Positions 45,155 through 54,059 of a stretch of DNA of 64,000 bases are shown here, piece after piece. Every line of letters begins with the position of its first letter. Position 1 is the stretch's first letter. Made by a program: the position numbers and the translations under genes. The stretch lies in contig CAXARO010000122.1 in assembly GCA_963971305.1 (NCBI GenBank), positions 124,001 to 188,000 on the forward strand, given 5' to 3'. The notes beneath the pieces were generated by a model. It had not been told where the DNA came from and did not search any database. It was given only the letters and a program-made list of their open reading frames with translations. Origin of the DNA: Arcuatula senhousia. Its lineage: Eukaryota > Mollusca > Bivalvia > Mytilida > Mytilidae.

Positions 45155-45229
45155 CTTCATAATCATAATCAGGGTCATTGAAATCATCATCAAAATATCC
45201 TTCCTCATCTTCCTCGTTCAAAGTAAGCT
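27507..45229 (-). CDS. Zinc-finger / tyrosine-recombinase-like / Myb-like gene (three exons, frameshifted)
   Basis: Three exons join in phase: 45229-45077, 39573-37895 and 27862-27507. They encode an acidic N-terminal part, two Cys/His zinc-finger-like motifs, an integrase-like core, a second acidic stretch and a SANT/Myb-like C-terminus ending at TAA. I recognise the architecture from a family of uncharacterised fish and invertebrate proteins. A tyrosine-recombinase (Crypton-like) origin is inference from the core motifs. A frameshift near 38.86 kb removes the linker between fingers and core, so this copy may be inactive or the assembly may be wrong. The first exon is not identified. Introns are 9-10 kb and full of transposons. 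Confidence 0.75.
28290..28989. mobile_element. Second copy of the TCTCGCCTGC/GCAGGCGAGA element
   Basis: The ends are GTCTCGCCTGC and CACAGGCGAGAC. Four internal units carry CATAAAACCTTAACATTGC, and TCAAGGTCAAGGTCA occurs at 28442, 28623 and 28799. It differs from the copy at 654-1329 by scattered substitutions. It is non-coding and intronic in the zinc-finger gene. Confidence 0.65.
28990..31280. other. Intronic AT-rich stretch with diverged repeats
   Basis: Pieces of AAAGTCACTCAA/GAGGTCAAGGTCA repeats lie between 29940 and 30640. At 30650-30840 is an ATATAT-rich, partly self-complementary stretch. A poly-G run starts near 31143. No coding sequence or RNA gene was recognised. Confidence 0.35.
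31281..31470. repeat. Irregular TAATCAA(G/A)TAATCA repeat
   Basis: Six or more TAATCAAATAATCA-like motifs occur at roughly 30-45-bp spacing. They are flanked by CCGAACCCCT blocks that recur near 31490 and 31700. This looks like part of a dispersed element. Confidence 0.5.
31736..31787. repeat. Perfect 22-bp hairpin with 8-nt loop
   Basis: The arm at 31736-31757 starts TAGGTCACTTACTGCCTG. The arm at 31766-31787 is its exact reverse complement. The loop is ACTAATAA. No U-run follows, so it is not a Pol III terminator. It may be a small fold-back insertion or an RNA stem. Confidence 0.85.
32983..33131. repeat. 71-bp-arm palindrome with 7-nt spacer
   Basis: Arms 32983-33053 and 33061-33131 are reverse complements with one visible mismatch, around CTAATTT. 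The arm sequence includes GTGTCCATCCGTCCTTCTG, an inverted version of the GGACGG-type end seen in other repeats. The pair sits inside a repeat related to 61925-62170, as shown by the CATGGACACATTCTTTCTG and GACCTGTC blocks. Confidence 0.9.
33131..33217. repeat. Second palindrome, perfect 33-bp arms
   Basis: Arms 33131-33163 (ATCCCCTTATGGCTCAAAGA...) and 33185-33217 are exact reverse complements around a 21-nt spacer. It abuts the larger palindrome, giving two adjacent potential cruciforms within 235 bp. Confidence 0.9.
33640..33855. other. Non-coding, non-AT-rich block; possible SINE or RNA gene
   Basis: About 215 bp of balanced, high-complexity sequence stands out from AT-rich flanks. It has no ORF. 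It contains AAACCTGACCTC twice, about 107 bp apart, and CAGGTGATGAAATGG...CCTGAC, which resembles box C and box D motifs but at the wrong spacing for a snoRNA. I recall similar blocks dispersed in mollusc DNA. No clear Pol III A and B boxes were found. Confidence 0.3.
34095..34727. mobile_element. Non-autonomous CACTA (EnSpm/CMC)-like element
   Basis: The ends are CACTACAAACTTCCAAAAGT and, reversed, CACTACATACTACCAAAAGT, flanked by the 3-bp duplication TCT. Subterminal regions repeat the motif GTACTCGACCAAGTCTGAA in one orientation on the left (34130-34330) and inverted on the right (34440-34700). CACTA ends, a 3-bp duplication and subterminal repeats together are the hallmark of this group. 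The element is 633 bp and non-coding. Confidence 0.75.
35643..36649. mobile_element. Third TCTCG-CTG/GCAGGCGAGAC element, with units of about 190 bp
   Basis: The ends are GTCTCGTCTG and GTCGCAGGCGAGAC, preceded by the same TTAACACTAAAGTAT flank as the other copies. The interior has four units with CACTGAACCATGAAAATGGGG, ACCATAACC and CCACAAAAGTCTTACAAA. The interior differs from the copies at 654 and 28290, so the shared ends carry different repeat cores. The 156-codon ORF at 36024 is an artefact of these units. Confidence 0.6.
36650..37894. other. Intronic dispersed repeats
   Basis: Diverged repeat text (AGGGGTCATCTGACAACTT, CAAAATTGGCTCAGCAGTTT, GAAGATTTTT) ends in GGACGAACGGACACAAAGTG near 37530. 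The interval 37574-37890 holds a short ORF discussed under rejected items. No other gene is seen. Confidence 0.35.
37895..39573 (-). CDS. ZnF/recombinase-like gene, main exon (frameshift near 38.86 kb)
   Basis: The first part (39573 to about 38866) encodes zinc-finger-like CIYCDRLYPNIARHMERKH, then LPKKSAERR and CYYCRGMYRRRELWRHFKTC, ending at MRELGRLLI. The frame then shifts. The second part encodes YGIPSLACKIGQALKKLAG, the box-I-like NRKRGGEAERM, GKKNRKVPVLL, LLRKQMATLAQVLNLSET and GHDIRVHREFYRLPEETMQ. The GH...HREFY arrangement matches the end of tyrosine-recombinase active sites, with the tyrosine as nucleophile. The usual H or K before box-II arginine reads T/L here. About 40 residues expected between the parts are missing. 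The donor after TTTGACTATGATG is a perfect GTAAGT. Confidence 0.8.
39574..41060. other. Intronic repeats between the acidic and recombinase exons
   Basis: There is a piece of the AACAGGAAGT family near 39640. Three GATAGC(A/G)T(C/T)TCGG units lie near 40645-40700. At 40725-40775 is a hairpin end, CATTATACCC...GGGGTATAATG. The right part starts a larger dispersed repeat that resumes after 44093. No gene is seen. Confidence 0.4.
41061..44088. mobile_element. 3.0-kb TIR DNA transposon with 5-bp target duplication
   Basis: Inverted ends of about 55 bp start CACTGTATGGAAAGAGCGAA and are flanked by ATGCT on both sides. Subterminal copies of GTAGTTTATTTCTGTGC occur near both ends. A 5-bp duplication and a CAC-first end fit Transib-like elements, but this is only suggestive. 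The interior has a Cys-rich pair of overlapping ORFs near 41938-42156 (KCEYCDF..., CDVHNHPKENVN), perhaps a decayed zinc finger. No transposase was recognised. Confidence 0.7.
42679..43505. mobile_element. PIF/Harbinger-like MITE inside the 3.0-kb element
   Basis: The left end TCCTGGGGTCATGTTAACGA and the reversed right end ACCAGGGGACAGGTTAATGA are similar inverted repeats. TTA flanks both sides, the 3-bp duplication typical of PIF/Harbinger. Subterminal AAGGATG(G/A)TCCT motifs occur on both sides. A 122-codon minus ORF (42859-43227) is not recognised. Confidence 0.5.
44094..45076. repeat. Intronic repeats (TGAGCT end; AACAGGAAGTAGG-like units)
   Basis: The interrupted repeat resumes with GGCGGCCATTTTGAAAA and ends near 44310 in CACTTGGCCTTTCGCCCAGG. 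A 36-bp unit with CCCTGATACCTATGTTCAAA is duplicated at 44490-44565. Two diverged copies of the AAGTAG...AGTTTCAAACCTCTGC repeat follow. No gene is seen. Confidence 0.45.
45077..45229 (-). CDS. ZnF/recombinase-like gene, acidic exon
   Basis: The exon is 153 bp, with acceptor ATTTATAG and donor GTAAAT, phase 1 on both sides. It encodes LTLNEEDEEGYFDDDFNDPD, then a run of ten aspartates, IEEEEVEATEEDSEK. The Asp run is a GAT microsatellite and may vary in length. The last base joins the 39573 exon to form an asparagine codon. Acidic DPDY segments precede the fingers in related proteins, as I recall them. Confidence 0.7.
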
Positions 45230-46481
45230 CTATAAATAGAGATAAAAAGTTAGCACTGCCTACTGGCACCATCAGAAAAAGAAATTCCTTAATGATGTCC
45301 GCTTTTTTTCATAAATACATGTAGATCACTACTTCTGGTTTCTGAACAAAAGTCGTTCATAAAACCTGAACATAGCAATTGAAAATTGTCAAAGTTTCTA
45401 AATTGGAAAATCAAGGTCAAGGTCAAAAGATGGGGATGCTGGTTTATCAACCTAGGACTTAATGAGGTGATCATAAAACCTTAACCAATTTAAATTATAT
45501 AAATAAAGACCTTAAACTGATAACTTAGACTAGATGGAGCAATCCATGGATAGCCTATGTCGCCCTTGTAACTTATTCCGTAAACATAAAGTGAATAGTG
45601 TAGCAGCATTACACAGTATAGTGCTATATAAGTTTAGTTTCCAGCCTGTCCTTCATGCAGTTCCTGAGGAAAGTGTTACGAAAATTTAGCATTAGTTCCT
45701 ATGGGAGAAATTCTAAGTAGTTCAATAAACAGGAAGTGGATGGCATAGCAGCATAAAATGGTATCGTATCATAGTATGAAGACTTCTGTAAAGTTTCAAG
45801 CCTCTGCCTCATGTAGTTCCTAAGAATAATGTTACGAAAATATGTGACACAGGACGAAAGGTCCCAAAGCAGCCCCTATACATATTATCGCCTGACAACC
45901 CCACATCTCTCGATGTCAGGGTTCCCCATTCAACCACCTGGGGCACACATCCCAGTCGCTTTGTCAAGAGTCATCTGACAACTTCGACCCAATGTAGACT
46001 TTTGTAGAGCTTTTGATTCTGAAGAGCCTAAGATGCTTCAGATTTTTTCTATCTGTTATGGTTGCTGAGTTATAAGCCATTTTAAGTGATTTTACCCTAT
46101 GTTCTATTTTTTGTAACAGCAGCCATGTTTTTCTTCAAATCATTTTAAAATGAGGACTGTTTGTTGCCAACATGTCATATAATATGAGGCAGGTTTGACC
46201 TGTAAAGCTCCCGAAGACGTTTTTCAAGCGTAATATGATAATGGCACGTACTACCCTAAAAACTCGCGAAGATACGATTTAACACAAAATATTTTGATGG
46301 GGAGGATGCAACCTAACTTGTTTTCTGAAAAAAAAATGCCCTGGATTAGTAAGTAAGAGGATCTTATGATTAAAAATTGAATAATTAAATAATTATTGTA
46401 TTGTGCTAAAAAACATGAAATTATGGTCCGTGCCCAGGACGACATCCCCGGTTTATACATAAATATTCGATGGTAGTTAAA

Positions 46482-46506
46482 TGACGTCATTTTCTTTGTG
46501 ACGTCA
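46482..46506. promoter_or_regulatory. Pair of palindromic CRE (TGACGTCA) sites
   Basis: TGACGTCA occurs at 46482-46489 and again at 46499-46506, 17 bp start to start. These are perfect CREB/ATF consensus sites. They lie about 1.25 kb upstream of the acidic exon on the minus strand, so they could belong to its promoter or to a dispersed repeat. Between 45230 and 47392 no coding exon was recognised. Confidence 0.35.
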
Positions 46507-47199
46507 TTTCCAGCAGACAGTAAACAAAATTGGACAACTGAGATGCAACATTGATCAATGTTCTTCTGTCAGGTTTTGTTTGATTTTCTGTATACCCGGC
46601 CGTATCTAGTTCTGAAGTATATACCGGGCGGAAGCAAAAGATTGATCTAGAAACCTGATGGAAAATTACAATAGATCCAGGAAATGATGACTTTAGTCAG
46701 TTGGACTGGAGGAACTTTGGATTCATAGTACTATGGGATTCATATCAGGCAGGACCAAATTTATTTATTATATGTATATAATGTAAATTAATTGAATCAA
46801 GTGAAAGTTTGGGTTTCGATTTGACGATATTTCCCACATTTTTTGGCGCATGACTGTGCACTCAGGGTTAAAGGTCACTAGTGTATCGAAATCTCACGAG
46901 AGGGGACCATTAAAAAAAATCTATTCTAACAAACTATGTTCGTTCTTTAGATGCGTATTATTTATTGAGAAAATTATTGACACCAACAACAAGAAAAGGT
47001 TTGGTTTTGTAACCGTTTGTAAATAAAAATGCGAAAATATCTCCCCTGTTTTTACCCAGGATCCCAGGTTATAATGGCGGCAAATTTTGGGAATATGCAC
47101 GTGCTAAACCGGTTTTGGAAAGAAATTTCAGCCCATACATGTAGTATGTATCCGATAGTTTCAATTTTCTACCATTAGAGCTCCCTTCGGGAGCTTATC

Positions 47200-47338
47200 A
47201 ATCCTGCAAAGTTTCAGTTTAATTAGTTCAGTAGCTTCAGAGAAGAAGATTTTTGAAATTGTAAACAGATGACGACGGACGATGACGGATGCATAGTTTT
47301 GGCATAAGCTCACATGGCCTTTGGCCAGGTGAGCTAAA
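47200..47338. repeat. Right end of a dispersed element (TTTGGCCAGGTGAGCT)
   Basis: The block ends AAGCTCACATGGCCTTTGGC then CAGGTGAGCTAAAAA, a hairpin-type terminus shared with the sequence near 6570-6595 and 44290-44310. A GACGACGGACGATGACGG tract precedes it. The left end was not located. Confidence 0.45.
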
Positions 47339-47392
47339 AATAAACTATAGAGTAGAATTACAAAGACTTAACAAATATATGAAAACACTTAC

Positions 47393-47686
47393 TTCCAACA
47401 ACTGTTAGCTGTATAGTAGTGCTGGTCCCTGTTCCGACACTATTGGTGACACAACACATGTAGCTTCCCACGTCACTCTCCTGGGCATTATAAATAATCA
47501 GAGATGGAGATAACAATGTTGACCCTCCATACTTGTTGGTGGTAGAAGTATCTCCTATATCGACACCATTTTTCTGCCAACGGACTTGGGTGACTGTAGG
47601 ATTGGCTGAGTATGAACATTGCAGAGTGACTGTTGAGTCAGTGCTGGCAGAGTATTGTGGCTGGGGCACATCAACAGTGGGAATAC
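47393..47686 (-). CDS. Ig-domain exon, copy 5 in gene order (3'-most)
   Basis: The exon is 294 bp with acceptor TTATTATAG and donor GTAAGTG, phase 1-1, encoding one complete Ig domain of 98 residues. B-strand cysteine lies in VTLQCSYSA, the C-strand tryptophan in VRWQKNGVDIG, and the F-strand motif is ESDVGSYMCCVTNSVGTG. It ends ...STTIQLTVVG. Unlike the other four copies it has Arg rather than Cys before the tryptophan, and Val in NPTVTQ. Such domains occur in extracellular adhesion or immune-type proteins and in giant muscle proteins; the parent protein is unknown. Confidence 0.88.
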
Positions 47687-48501
47687 CTATAATAAAAAAA
47701 ATTAATTGTTTGTTACTTACTGCAAAAACTGGATATTTTATTCCTAGTTTTTATACTCAAATTCAGAATAGTGATACCTTTTTCAATTGAATGACACCAA
47801 CAGGTTTGCCAATAAGGTGTCTTAAGAAAAAAGAGGTTTAATATTAGGTCAGTGAAACTGATGACAATTTGACCTTTAATCACAGACTTTTGAACCACTT
47901 GTAACCTTTACGACCGCTCAAAATGAATGGACGATATTGAGATGTGGAATAAGTGTACGCGACACAACAAACATAAACAAACAGCAATTTAAAAAATCAC
48001 AACGGAAAACAGCAAGCAGTCTTCAACATGACCAGAGGTCACTGCTTGCCGTCTTGCATTGGCCCAAGACTTATAATACAATACAAAAGTATCAAAACAA
48101 ATCCCTAAATCATCAACGAAAGACCCAATTCTTGACATAAAACAGTTAACACAGAATGACAAGGACAAACAGAGGCTTTGGCAAAATTTGGAGTAAGAAT
48201 TAAGCTATCCAAAAAGGTATAATTCAGCGGTGTGTCAGGATGGTTGATTAAAATTTGAAATCGACACTCTAAGTCACTGCACTATTACTACAATAAACTT
48301 TGTCAAAACAAAATAACTTGCGATATGATCAACTAGTTATCATGACAAACAATCCTACAAAATTCTAGGAAAATCCATTGAGTGATTTCAGAAGGAACTA
48401 GGTCCCTCCATCGCATTGCAGCGGGAGACAATTACCTCTTAAGTAAAAATAAACTATAGAGTAGAATTACAACGACTTAACAAATATATGAAAACACTTA
48501 C

Positions 48502-48795
48502 TTCCAACAACTGTTAGCTGTATAGTAGTGCTGGTCCCTGTTCCGACACTATTGGTGACACAACACATGTAGCTTCCCACGTCACTCTCCTGGGCATTAT
48601 AAATAATCAGAGATGGAGATAACAATGTTGACCCTCCATACTTGTTGGTGGTAGAAGTATCTCCTATATCGACACCATTTTTCTGCCAACAGACTTGGGT
48701 GGCTGTAGGATTGGCTGAGTATGAACATTGCAGAGTGACTGTTGAGTCAGTGCTGGCAGAGTATTGTGGCTGGGGCACATCAACAGTGGGAATAC
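48502..48795 (-). CDS. Ig-domain exon, copy 4
   Basis: It has the same structure and splice sites as the exon at 47393, with VCWQKNG in the C strand. It begins (G)IPTVDVPQPQYSAS, and its phase 1-1 ends allow any number of copies to be included or skipped without a frame change. Confidence 0.88.
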
Positions 48796-49610
48796 CTATA
48801 ATAAAAAAAATCAATTGTTTGTTACTTACTGCAAAAACTGGATATTTTATTCCTAGTTTTTATACTCAAATTCAGAATAGTGATACCTTTTTCAATTGAA
48901 TGACACCAACAGGTTTGCCAATAAGGTGTCTTAAGAAAAAAGAGGTTTAATATTAGGTCAGTGAAACTGATGACAATTTGACCTTTAATCACAGATTTTT
49001 GAACCACTTGTAACCTTTACGACCGCTCAAAATGAATGGACGATATTGAGATGTGGAATAAGTGTACGCGACACAACAAACATAAACAAACAGCAATTTA
49101 AAAAATCACAACGGAAAACAGCAAGCAGTCTTCAACATGACCAGAGGTCACTGCTTGCCGTCTGGCATTGGCCCAAGACTTATAATACAATACAAAAGTA
49201 TCAAAACAAATCCCTAAATCATCAACGAAAGACCCAATTCTTGACATAAAACAGTTAACACAGAATGACAAGGACAAACAGAGGCTTTGGCAAAATTTGG
49301 AGTAAGAATTAAGCTATCCAAAAAGGTATAATTCAGCGGTGTGTCAGGATGGTTGATTAAAATTTGAAATCGACACTCTAAGTCACTGCACTATTACTAC
49401 AATAAACTTTGTCAAAACAAAATAACTTGCGATATGATCAACTAGTTATCATGACAAACAATCCTACAAAATTCTAGGAAAATCCATTGAGTGATTTCAG
49501 AAGGAACTAGGTCCCTCCATCGCATTGCAGCGGGAGACAATTACCTCTTAAGTAAAAATAAACTATAGAGTAGAATTACAACGACTTAACAAATATATGA
49601 AAACACTTAC

Positions 49611-49904
49611 TTCCAACAACTGTTAGCTGTATAGTAGTGCTGGTCCCTGTTCCGACACTATTGGTGACACAACACATGTAGCTTCCCACGTCACTCTCCT
49701 GGGCATTATAAATAATCAGAGATGGAGATAACAATGTTGACCCTCCATACTTGTTGGTGTTAGAAGTATCTCCTATATCGACACCATTTTTCTGCCAACA
49801 GACTTGGGTGGCTGTAGGATTGGCTGAGTATGAACATTGCAGAGTGACTGTTGAGTCAGTGCTGGCAGAGTATTGTGGCTGCGGCACATCAACAGTGGGA
49901 ATAC
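49611..49904 (-). CDS. Ig-domain exon, copy 3
   Basis: This is identical in layout to its neighbours. It is distinguished by GDTSNTNKYGG (Asn for Thr) in the C'-D loop. Splice sites are intact. The upstream (higher-coordinate) intron is the shortened one. Confidence 0.88.
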
Positions 49905-50462
49905 CTATAATAAAAAAAAATCAAATATTTGTTACTTACTGCAAAAACTGGATATTTAATTCCTAATTTTTATACTCAAATTCAGAATAGTGATACCTTT
50001 TTCAATTGAATGACACCAACAGGTTTGCCAATAAGGTGTCTTAAGAGAAAAGAAGAGGTTTAATATTAGGTCAGTGAAATTGATGACAATTTGACCTTTG
50101 ATCACAGACTTTTGCACCACTTGTAACCTTTACGACCGCTCAAAATGAATGGAGTAAGAATTAAGCTATCCAAAAAGGTATAATTCAGCGGTGTGTCAGG
50201 ATGGTTGATTAAAATTTGAAATCGACACTCTAAGTCACTGCACTATTACTACAATAAACTTTGTCAAAACAAAATAACTTGCGATATGATCAACTAGTTA
50301 TCATGACAAACAATCCTACAAAATTCTAGGAAAATCCATTGAGTGATTTCAGAAGGAACTAGGTCCCTCCATCGCATTGCAGCGGGAGACAATTACCTCT
50401 TAAGTAAAAATAAACTATAGAGTAGAATTACAACGACTTAACAAATATATGAAAACACTTAC

Positions 50463-50756
50463 TTCCAACAACTGTTAGCTGTATAGTAGTGCTGGTCCCT
50501 GTTCCGACACTATTGGTGACACAACACATGTAGCTTCCCACGTCACTCTCCTGGGCATTATAAATAATCAGAGATGGAGATAACAATGTTGACCCTCCAT
50601 ACTTGTTGGTGGTAGAAGTATCTCCTATATCGACACCATTTTTCTGCCAACAGACTTGGGTGGCTGTAGGATTGGCTGAGTATGAACATTGCAGAGTGAC
50701 TGTTGAGTCAGTGCTGGCAGAGTATTGTGGCTGGGGCACATCAACAGTGGGAATAC
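50463..50756 (-). CDS. Ig-domain exon, copy 2
   Basis: The translated domain is the same as copy 4. Acceptor and donor are intact, phase 1-1. Confidence 0.88.
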
Positions 50757-51571
50757 CTATAATAAAAAAAATCAATTGTTTGTTACTTACTGCAAAAACT
50801 GGATATTTTATTCCTAGTTTTTATACTCAAATTCAGAATAGTGATACCTTTTTCAATTGAATGACACCAACAGGTTTGCCAATAAGGTGTCTTAAGAAAA
50901 AAGAGGTTTAATATTAGGTCAGTGAAACTGATGACAATTTGACCTTTAAGCACAGACTTTTGAACCACTTGTAACCTTTACGACCGCTCAAAATGAATGG
51001 ACGATATTGAGATGTGGAATAAGTGTACGCGACACAACAAACATAAACAAACAGCAATTTAAAAAATCACAACGGAAAACAGCAAGCAGTCTTCAACATG
51101 ACCAGAGGTCACTGCTTGCCGTCTGGCATTGGCCCAAGACTTATAATACAATACAAAAGTATCAAAACAAATCCCTAAATCATCAACGAAAGACCCAATT
51201 CTTGACATAAAACAGTTAACACAGAATGACAAGGACAAACAGAGGCTTTGGCAAAATTTGGAGTAAGAATTAAGCTATCCAAAAAGGTATAATTCAGCGG
51301 TGTGTCAGGATGGTTGATTAAAATTTGAAATCGACACTCTAAGTCACTGCACTATTACTACAATAAACTTTGTCAAAACAAAATAACTTACGATATGATC
51401 AACTAGTTATCATGACAAACAATCCTACAAAATTCTAGGAAAATCCATTAAGTGATTTCAGAAGGAACTAGGTTTCTCCATCGCATTGCAGCGGGAGACA
51501 ATTACCTCTTAAGTAAAAATAAACTATAGAGTAGAATTACAAAGACTTAACAAATATATGAAAACACTTAC

Positions 51572-51865
51572 TTCCAACAACTGTTAGCTGTATAGTAGTG
51601 CTGGTCCCTGTTCCGACACTATTGGTGACACAACACATGTAGCTTCCCACGTCACTCTCCTGGGCATTATAAATAATCAGAGATGGAGATAACAATGTTG
51701 ACCCTCCATACTTGTTGGTGGTAGAAGTATCTCCTATATCGACACCATTTATCTGCCAACAGACTTGGGTGGCTGTAGGATTGGCTGAGTATGAACATTG
51801 CAGAGTGACTGTTGAGTCAGTGCTGGCAGAGTATTGTGGCTGGGGCACATCAACAGTGGGAATAC
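51572..51865 (-). CDS. Ig-domain exon, copy 1 (5'-most)
   Basis: The layout is the same, with VCWQINGVDIG (Ile for Lys) after the invariant tryptophan. The flanking intron upstream becomes unique after about 52025, so this copy marks the array edge next to the FN3 exon. Confidence 0.88.
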
Positions 51866-52030
51866 CTATAATAAAAAAAATCAATTGTTTGTTACTTACT
51901 GCAAAAACTGGATATTTTATTCCTAGTTTTTATACTCAAATTCAGAATAGTGATACCTTTTTCAATTGAATGACACCAACAGGTTTGCCAATAAGGTGTC
52001 TTAAGAGAAAAGAGGTTTAATATTAGGTCA

Positions 52031-52654
52031 GTGAAATTGATGAGCCATGAAAAAATGTTTCATATACATTGAAGATTGAAAAACCTTCTATCCTCACAAT
52101 GATATAATTTCTAAATTTATCAAAAGGCCACAATAATTATATAATGAAAAGTATCTTTACTGATAACGAAGCAATTACTCTTAAAGACATCACTGACAGA
52201 TGAATATGCCTATATGAATGAAGGTGCAAGATGTGGGACTAGATCACATATCCAGAGGCAATGGACTGGACTTATGAGGACTTACACAGTATAGTCCTCA
52301 AAATGTAATACATATTTAACTACAATGAAGGTGCAAGATGTTAACGAACAAAAACAGACACCAGGTCATGACAATAGCTCACATGACCCATTGGGTCCCG
52401 ACTCCTAGACCTGCTTTAGCCTTCAGCAATGCAGGTAAAAAGTTTAAGTCCAACTATCTCCACTGAATGACATCCGAGAGCAATGAAAATTCTTCATGCA
52501 CATCTTCATATCATGTACTTCCTTCATATAATGAACACCTTGCTTTAAAAGTGTGGAAGAAGTTATCCGAGAAACACAGGCATTCTCAATTTATAGACAA
52601 GGAATACAGATCAAGTACCCACTACCTTATACCTGATACATACCAAGTCTCCTC
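52031..52654. other. Intron between FN3 and Ig exons; nothing recognised
   Basis: This is single-copy AT-rich sequence with no exon-like block on the minus strand. The plus-strand ORF starting at 52467 runs into the minisatellite and is not supported as a gene. Confidence 0.4.
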
Positions 52655-52990
52655 TACATTATGGCCGATACACACCAAGTTCTCACTACATTATGGCCGA
52701 TACACACCAAGTTCTCACTACATTATGGCCGATACACAGCAGGTTCTCACTACATTATGGCCGATACACACCAAGTTCTCACTACATTATGGCCGATACA
52801 CACCAAGTTCTCACTACATTATGGCCGATACACACCAAGTTCTCACTACATTATGGCCGATACACAACAAGTTCTCACTACATTATGGCCGATACACACC
52901 AAGTTCTCACTACATTATGGCCGATACACAACAAGTTCTCACTACATTATGGCCGATACACAACAAGTTCTAACTACATTATACCTGCTC
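52655..52990. repeat. 32-bp minisatellite, array A (about 10 units)
   Basis: The unit is ACTACATTATGGCCGATACA then CACCAAGTTCTC, in perfect tandem with CACCAAG/CAACAAG/CAGCAGG variants. It ends in ACCTGCTCACTACATAATAA. Because 32 is not a multiple of 3 and no plus frame has a stop, all three plus frames stay open (MADTHQVLTTLWPIHTKFSL...). There are no unique spacers, so it is not a CRISPR array. Confidence 0.95.
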
Positions 52991-53076
52991 ACTACATAAT
53001 AACACTTTGGAAAAGAGACAGAAATTAAATAAATAGAAGAAGCTGTCTGAATAATGAGCTGCATCGATTCACTTAC

Positions 53077-53388
53077 TTAGTTTCTTTACTGGTTTAGCTG
53101 GTCTTTTAGAGGTTAAAGGTGGTCCTATACCTTCTGTATTAACAGCAGAAACTTGGAAGAAATATTCAATGTTAGGGTCAAGTTTAGTAGCATTATAAGT
53201 CATAAACTTCCATGCCGGTGCAACTTCTGCAATCTTTAACCAATTATCAGTCTTTCTTTCTCGACTTTCTATAATGTACATTATAAGTGGTGATCCTCCA
53301 TCTGATTTTGGTGGTTTCCATGACAAGGAGGCAGAGTCTTGAGTAGTATCCGAGATCTCTAGGGGACCTTCAGGGGCAGTAGGTTTAT
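53077..53388 (-). CDS. Fibronectin type III exon
   Basis: The exon is 312 bp with acceptor CTTTTACAG and donor GTAAGTG, phase 1-1, encoding one FN3 domain. The conserved core is KPTAPEGPLEISDTTQDS, SASLSWKPPKSDGGSPLIMY and YFFQVSAVNTEGIGPP. The W...Y...Y-F-Q-V-x-A-x-N-x-x-G pattern is typical of titin/twitchin and receptor-type FN3 repeats. The tail RPAKPVKKLSK is basic. It lies directly upstream of the Ig exons on the same strand and in the same phase, so one Ig/FN3 protein is likely. Confidence 0.88.
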
Positions 53389-53597
53389 CTGTAAAAGGAA
53401 TAAGGAACATTGACAATAGTTTCATACCATCAAGTCCAAAAAAAAATACATAAAAACAAGTTATATCAGCACCACTGCTTATAAAATTGTATATACTTGT
53501 TGCCTGGAAAACTTTTAAAATAAATAACTACAGAAATCTACTTTTGTTACTATTTATTTGGTTTGTCTGATTCTGTGTCTTTTTCTAAAAAAATATA

Positions 53598-54003
53598 TAC
53601 CAAGTCTCCTCTACTTTATGGCTGATACACACCAAGTTCTCACTACATTATTGCTGATACACACCAAGTTCTCACTACATTATGGCCGATACACACCAAG
53701 TTCTCACTACATTATTGCTGATACACACCAAGTTCTCACTACATTATTGCTGATACACACCAAGTTCTCACTACATTATTGCTGATACACACCAAGTTCT
53801 CACTACATTATGGCCGATACACACCAAGTTCTCACTACATTATGGCCGATACACACCAAGTTCTCACTACATTATGGACGATACACACCAAGTTCTCACT
53901 ACATTATGGCCGATACACACCAAGTTCTCACTACATTATGGCTGATACACAACAAGTTCTCACTACATTATGGCCGATATACACCAAGTTCTAACTACAT
54001 TAT
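53598..54003. repeat. 32-bp minisatellite, array B (about 12 units)
   Basis: It has the same unit as array A, with five or so units reading ATTGCTGAT instead of ATGGCCGAT. It ends with the same CCTGCTCACTACATAATAAC segment. It lies upstream of the complete FN3 exon, while array A lies downstream. Confidence 0.95.
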
Positions 54004-54059
54004 ACCTGCTCACTACATAATAACACTTTGGAAAAGAGACAGAAATTAAACTAGATTAC

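Larger units (their letters stand above)
47341..52030. repeat. Five tandem blocks, each with one Ig exon (about 1,109 bp)
   Basis: Spacing between equivalent exon positions is 1109, 1109, 852 and 1109 bp. Introns match almost base for base, including CGATATTGAGATGTGGAATA and GTCACTGCTTGCCGTCT. The third block lacks about 257 bp of intron, and the fifth diverges after about 52025. Near-identity of introns as well as exons shows recent unequal exchange or conversion rather than selection on the domain. Confidence 0.95.

Noticed and set aside
45048..45239. Plus ORF rich in isoleucine
   Set aside because: It is the antisense shadow of the aspartate run in the acidic exon.
47937..51210. Repeated 67-codon plus ORFs in Ig introns
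   Set aside because: They are present only because the intron is duplicated. No motif was recognised and they run opposite to the gene.
52655..52990. Minisatellite as a CRISPR array or coding repeat protein
   Set aside because: The units are contiguous with no unique spacers. All plus frames are open only because 32 bp is not a multiple of 3 and the unit lacks stops. There are no coding signals around it.
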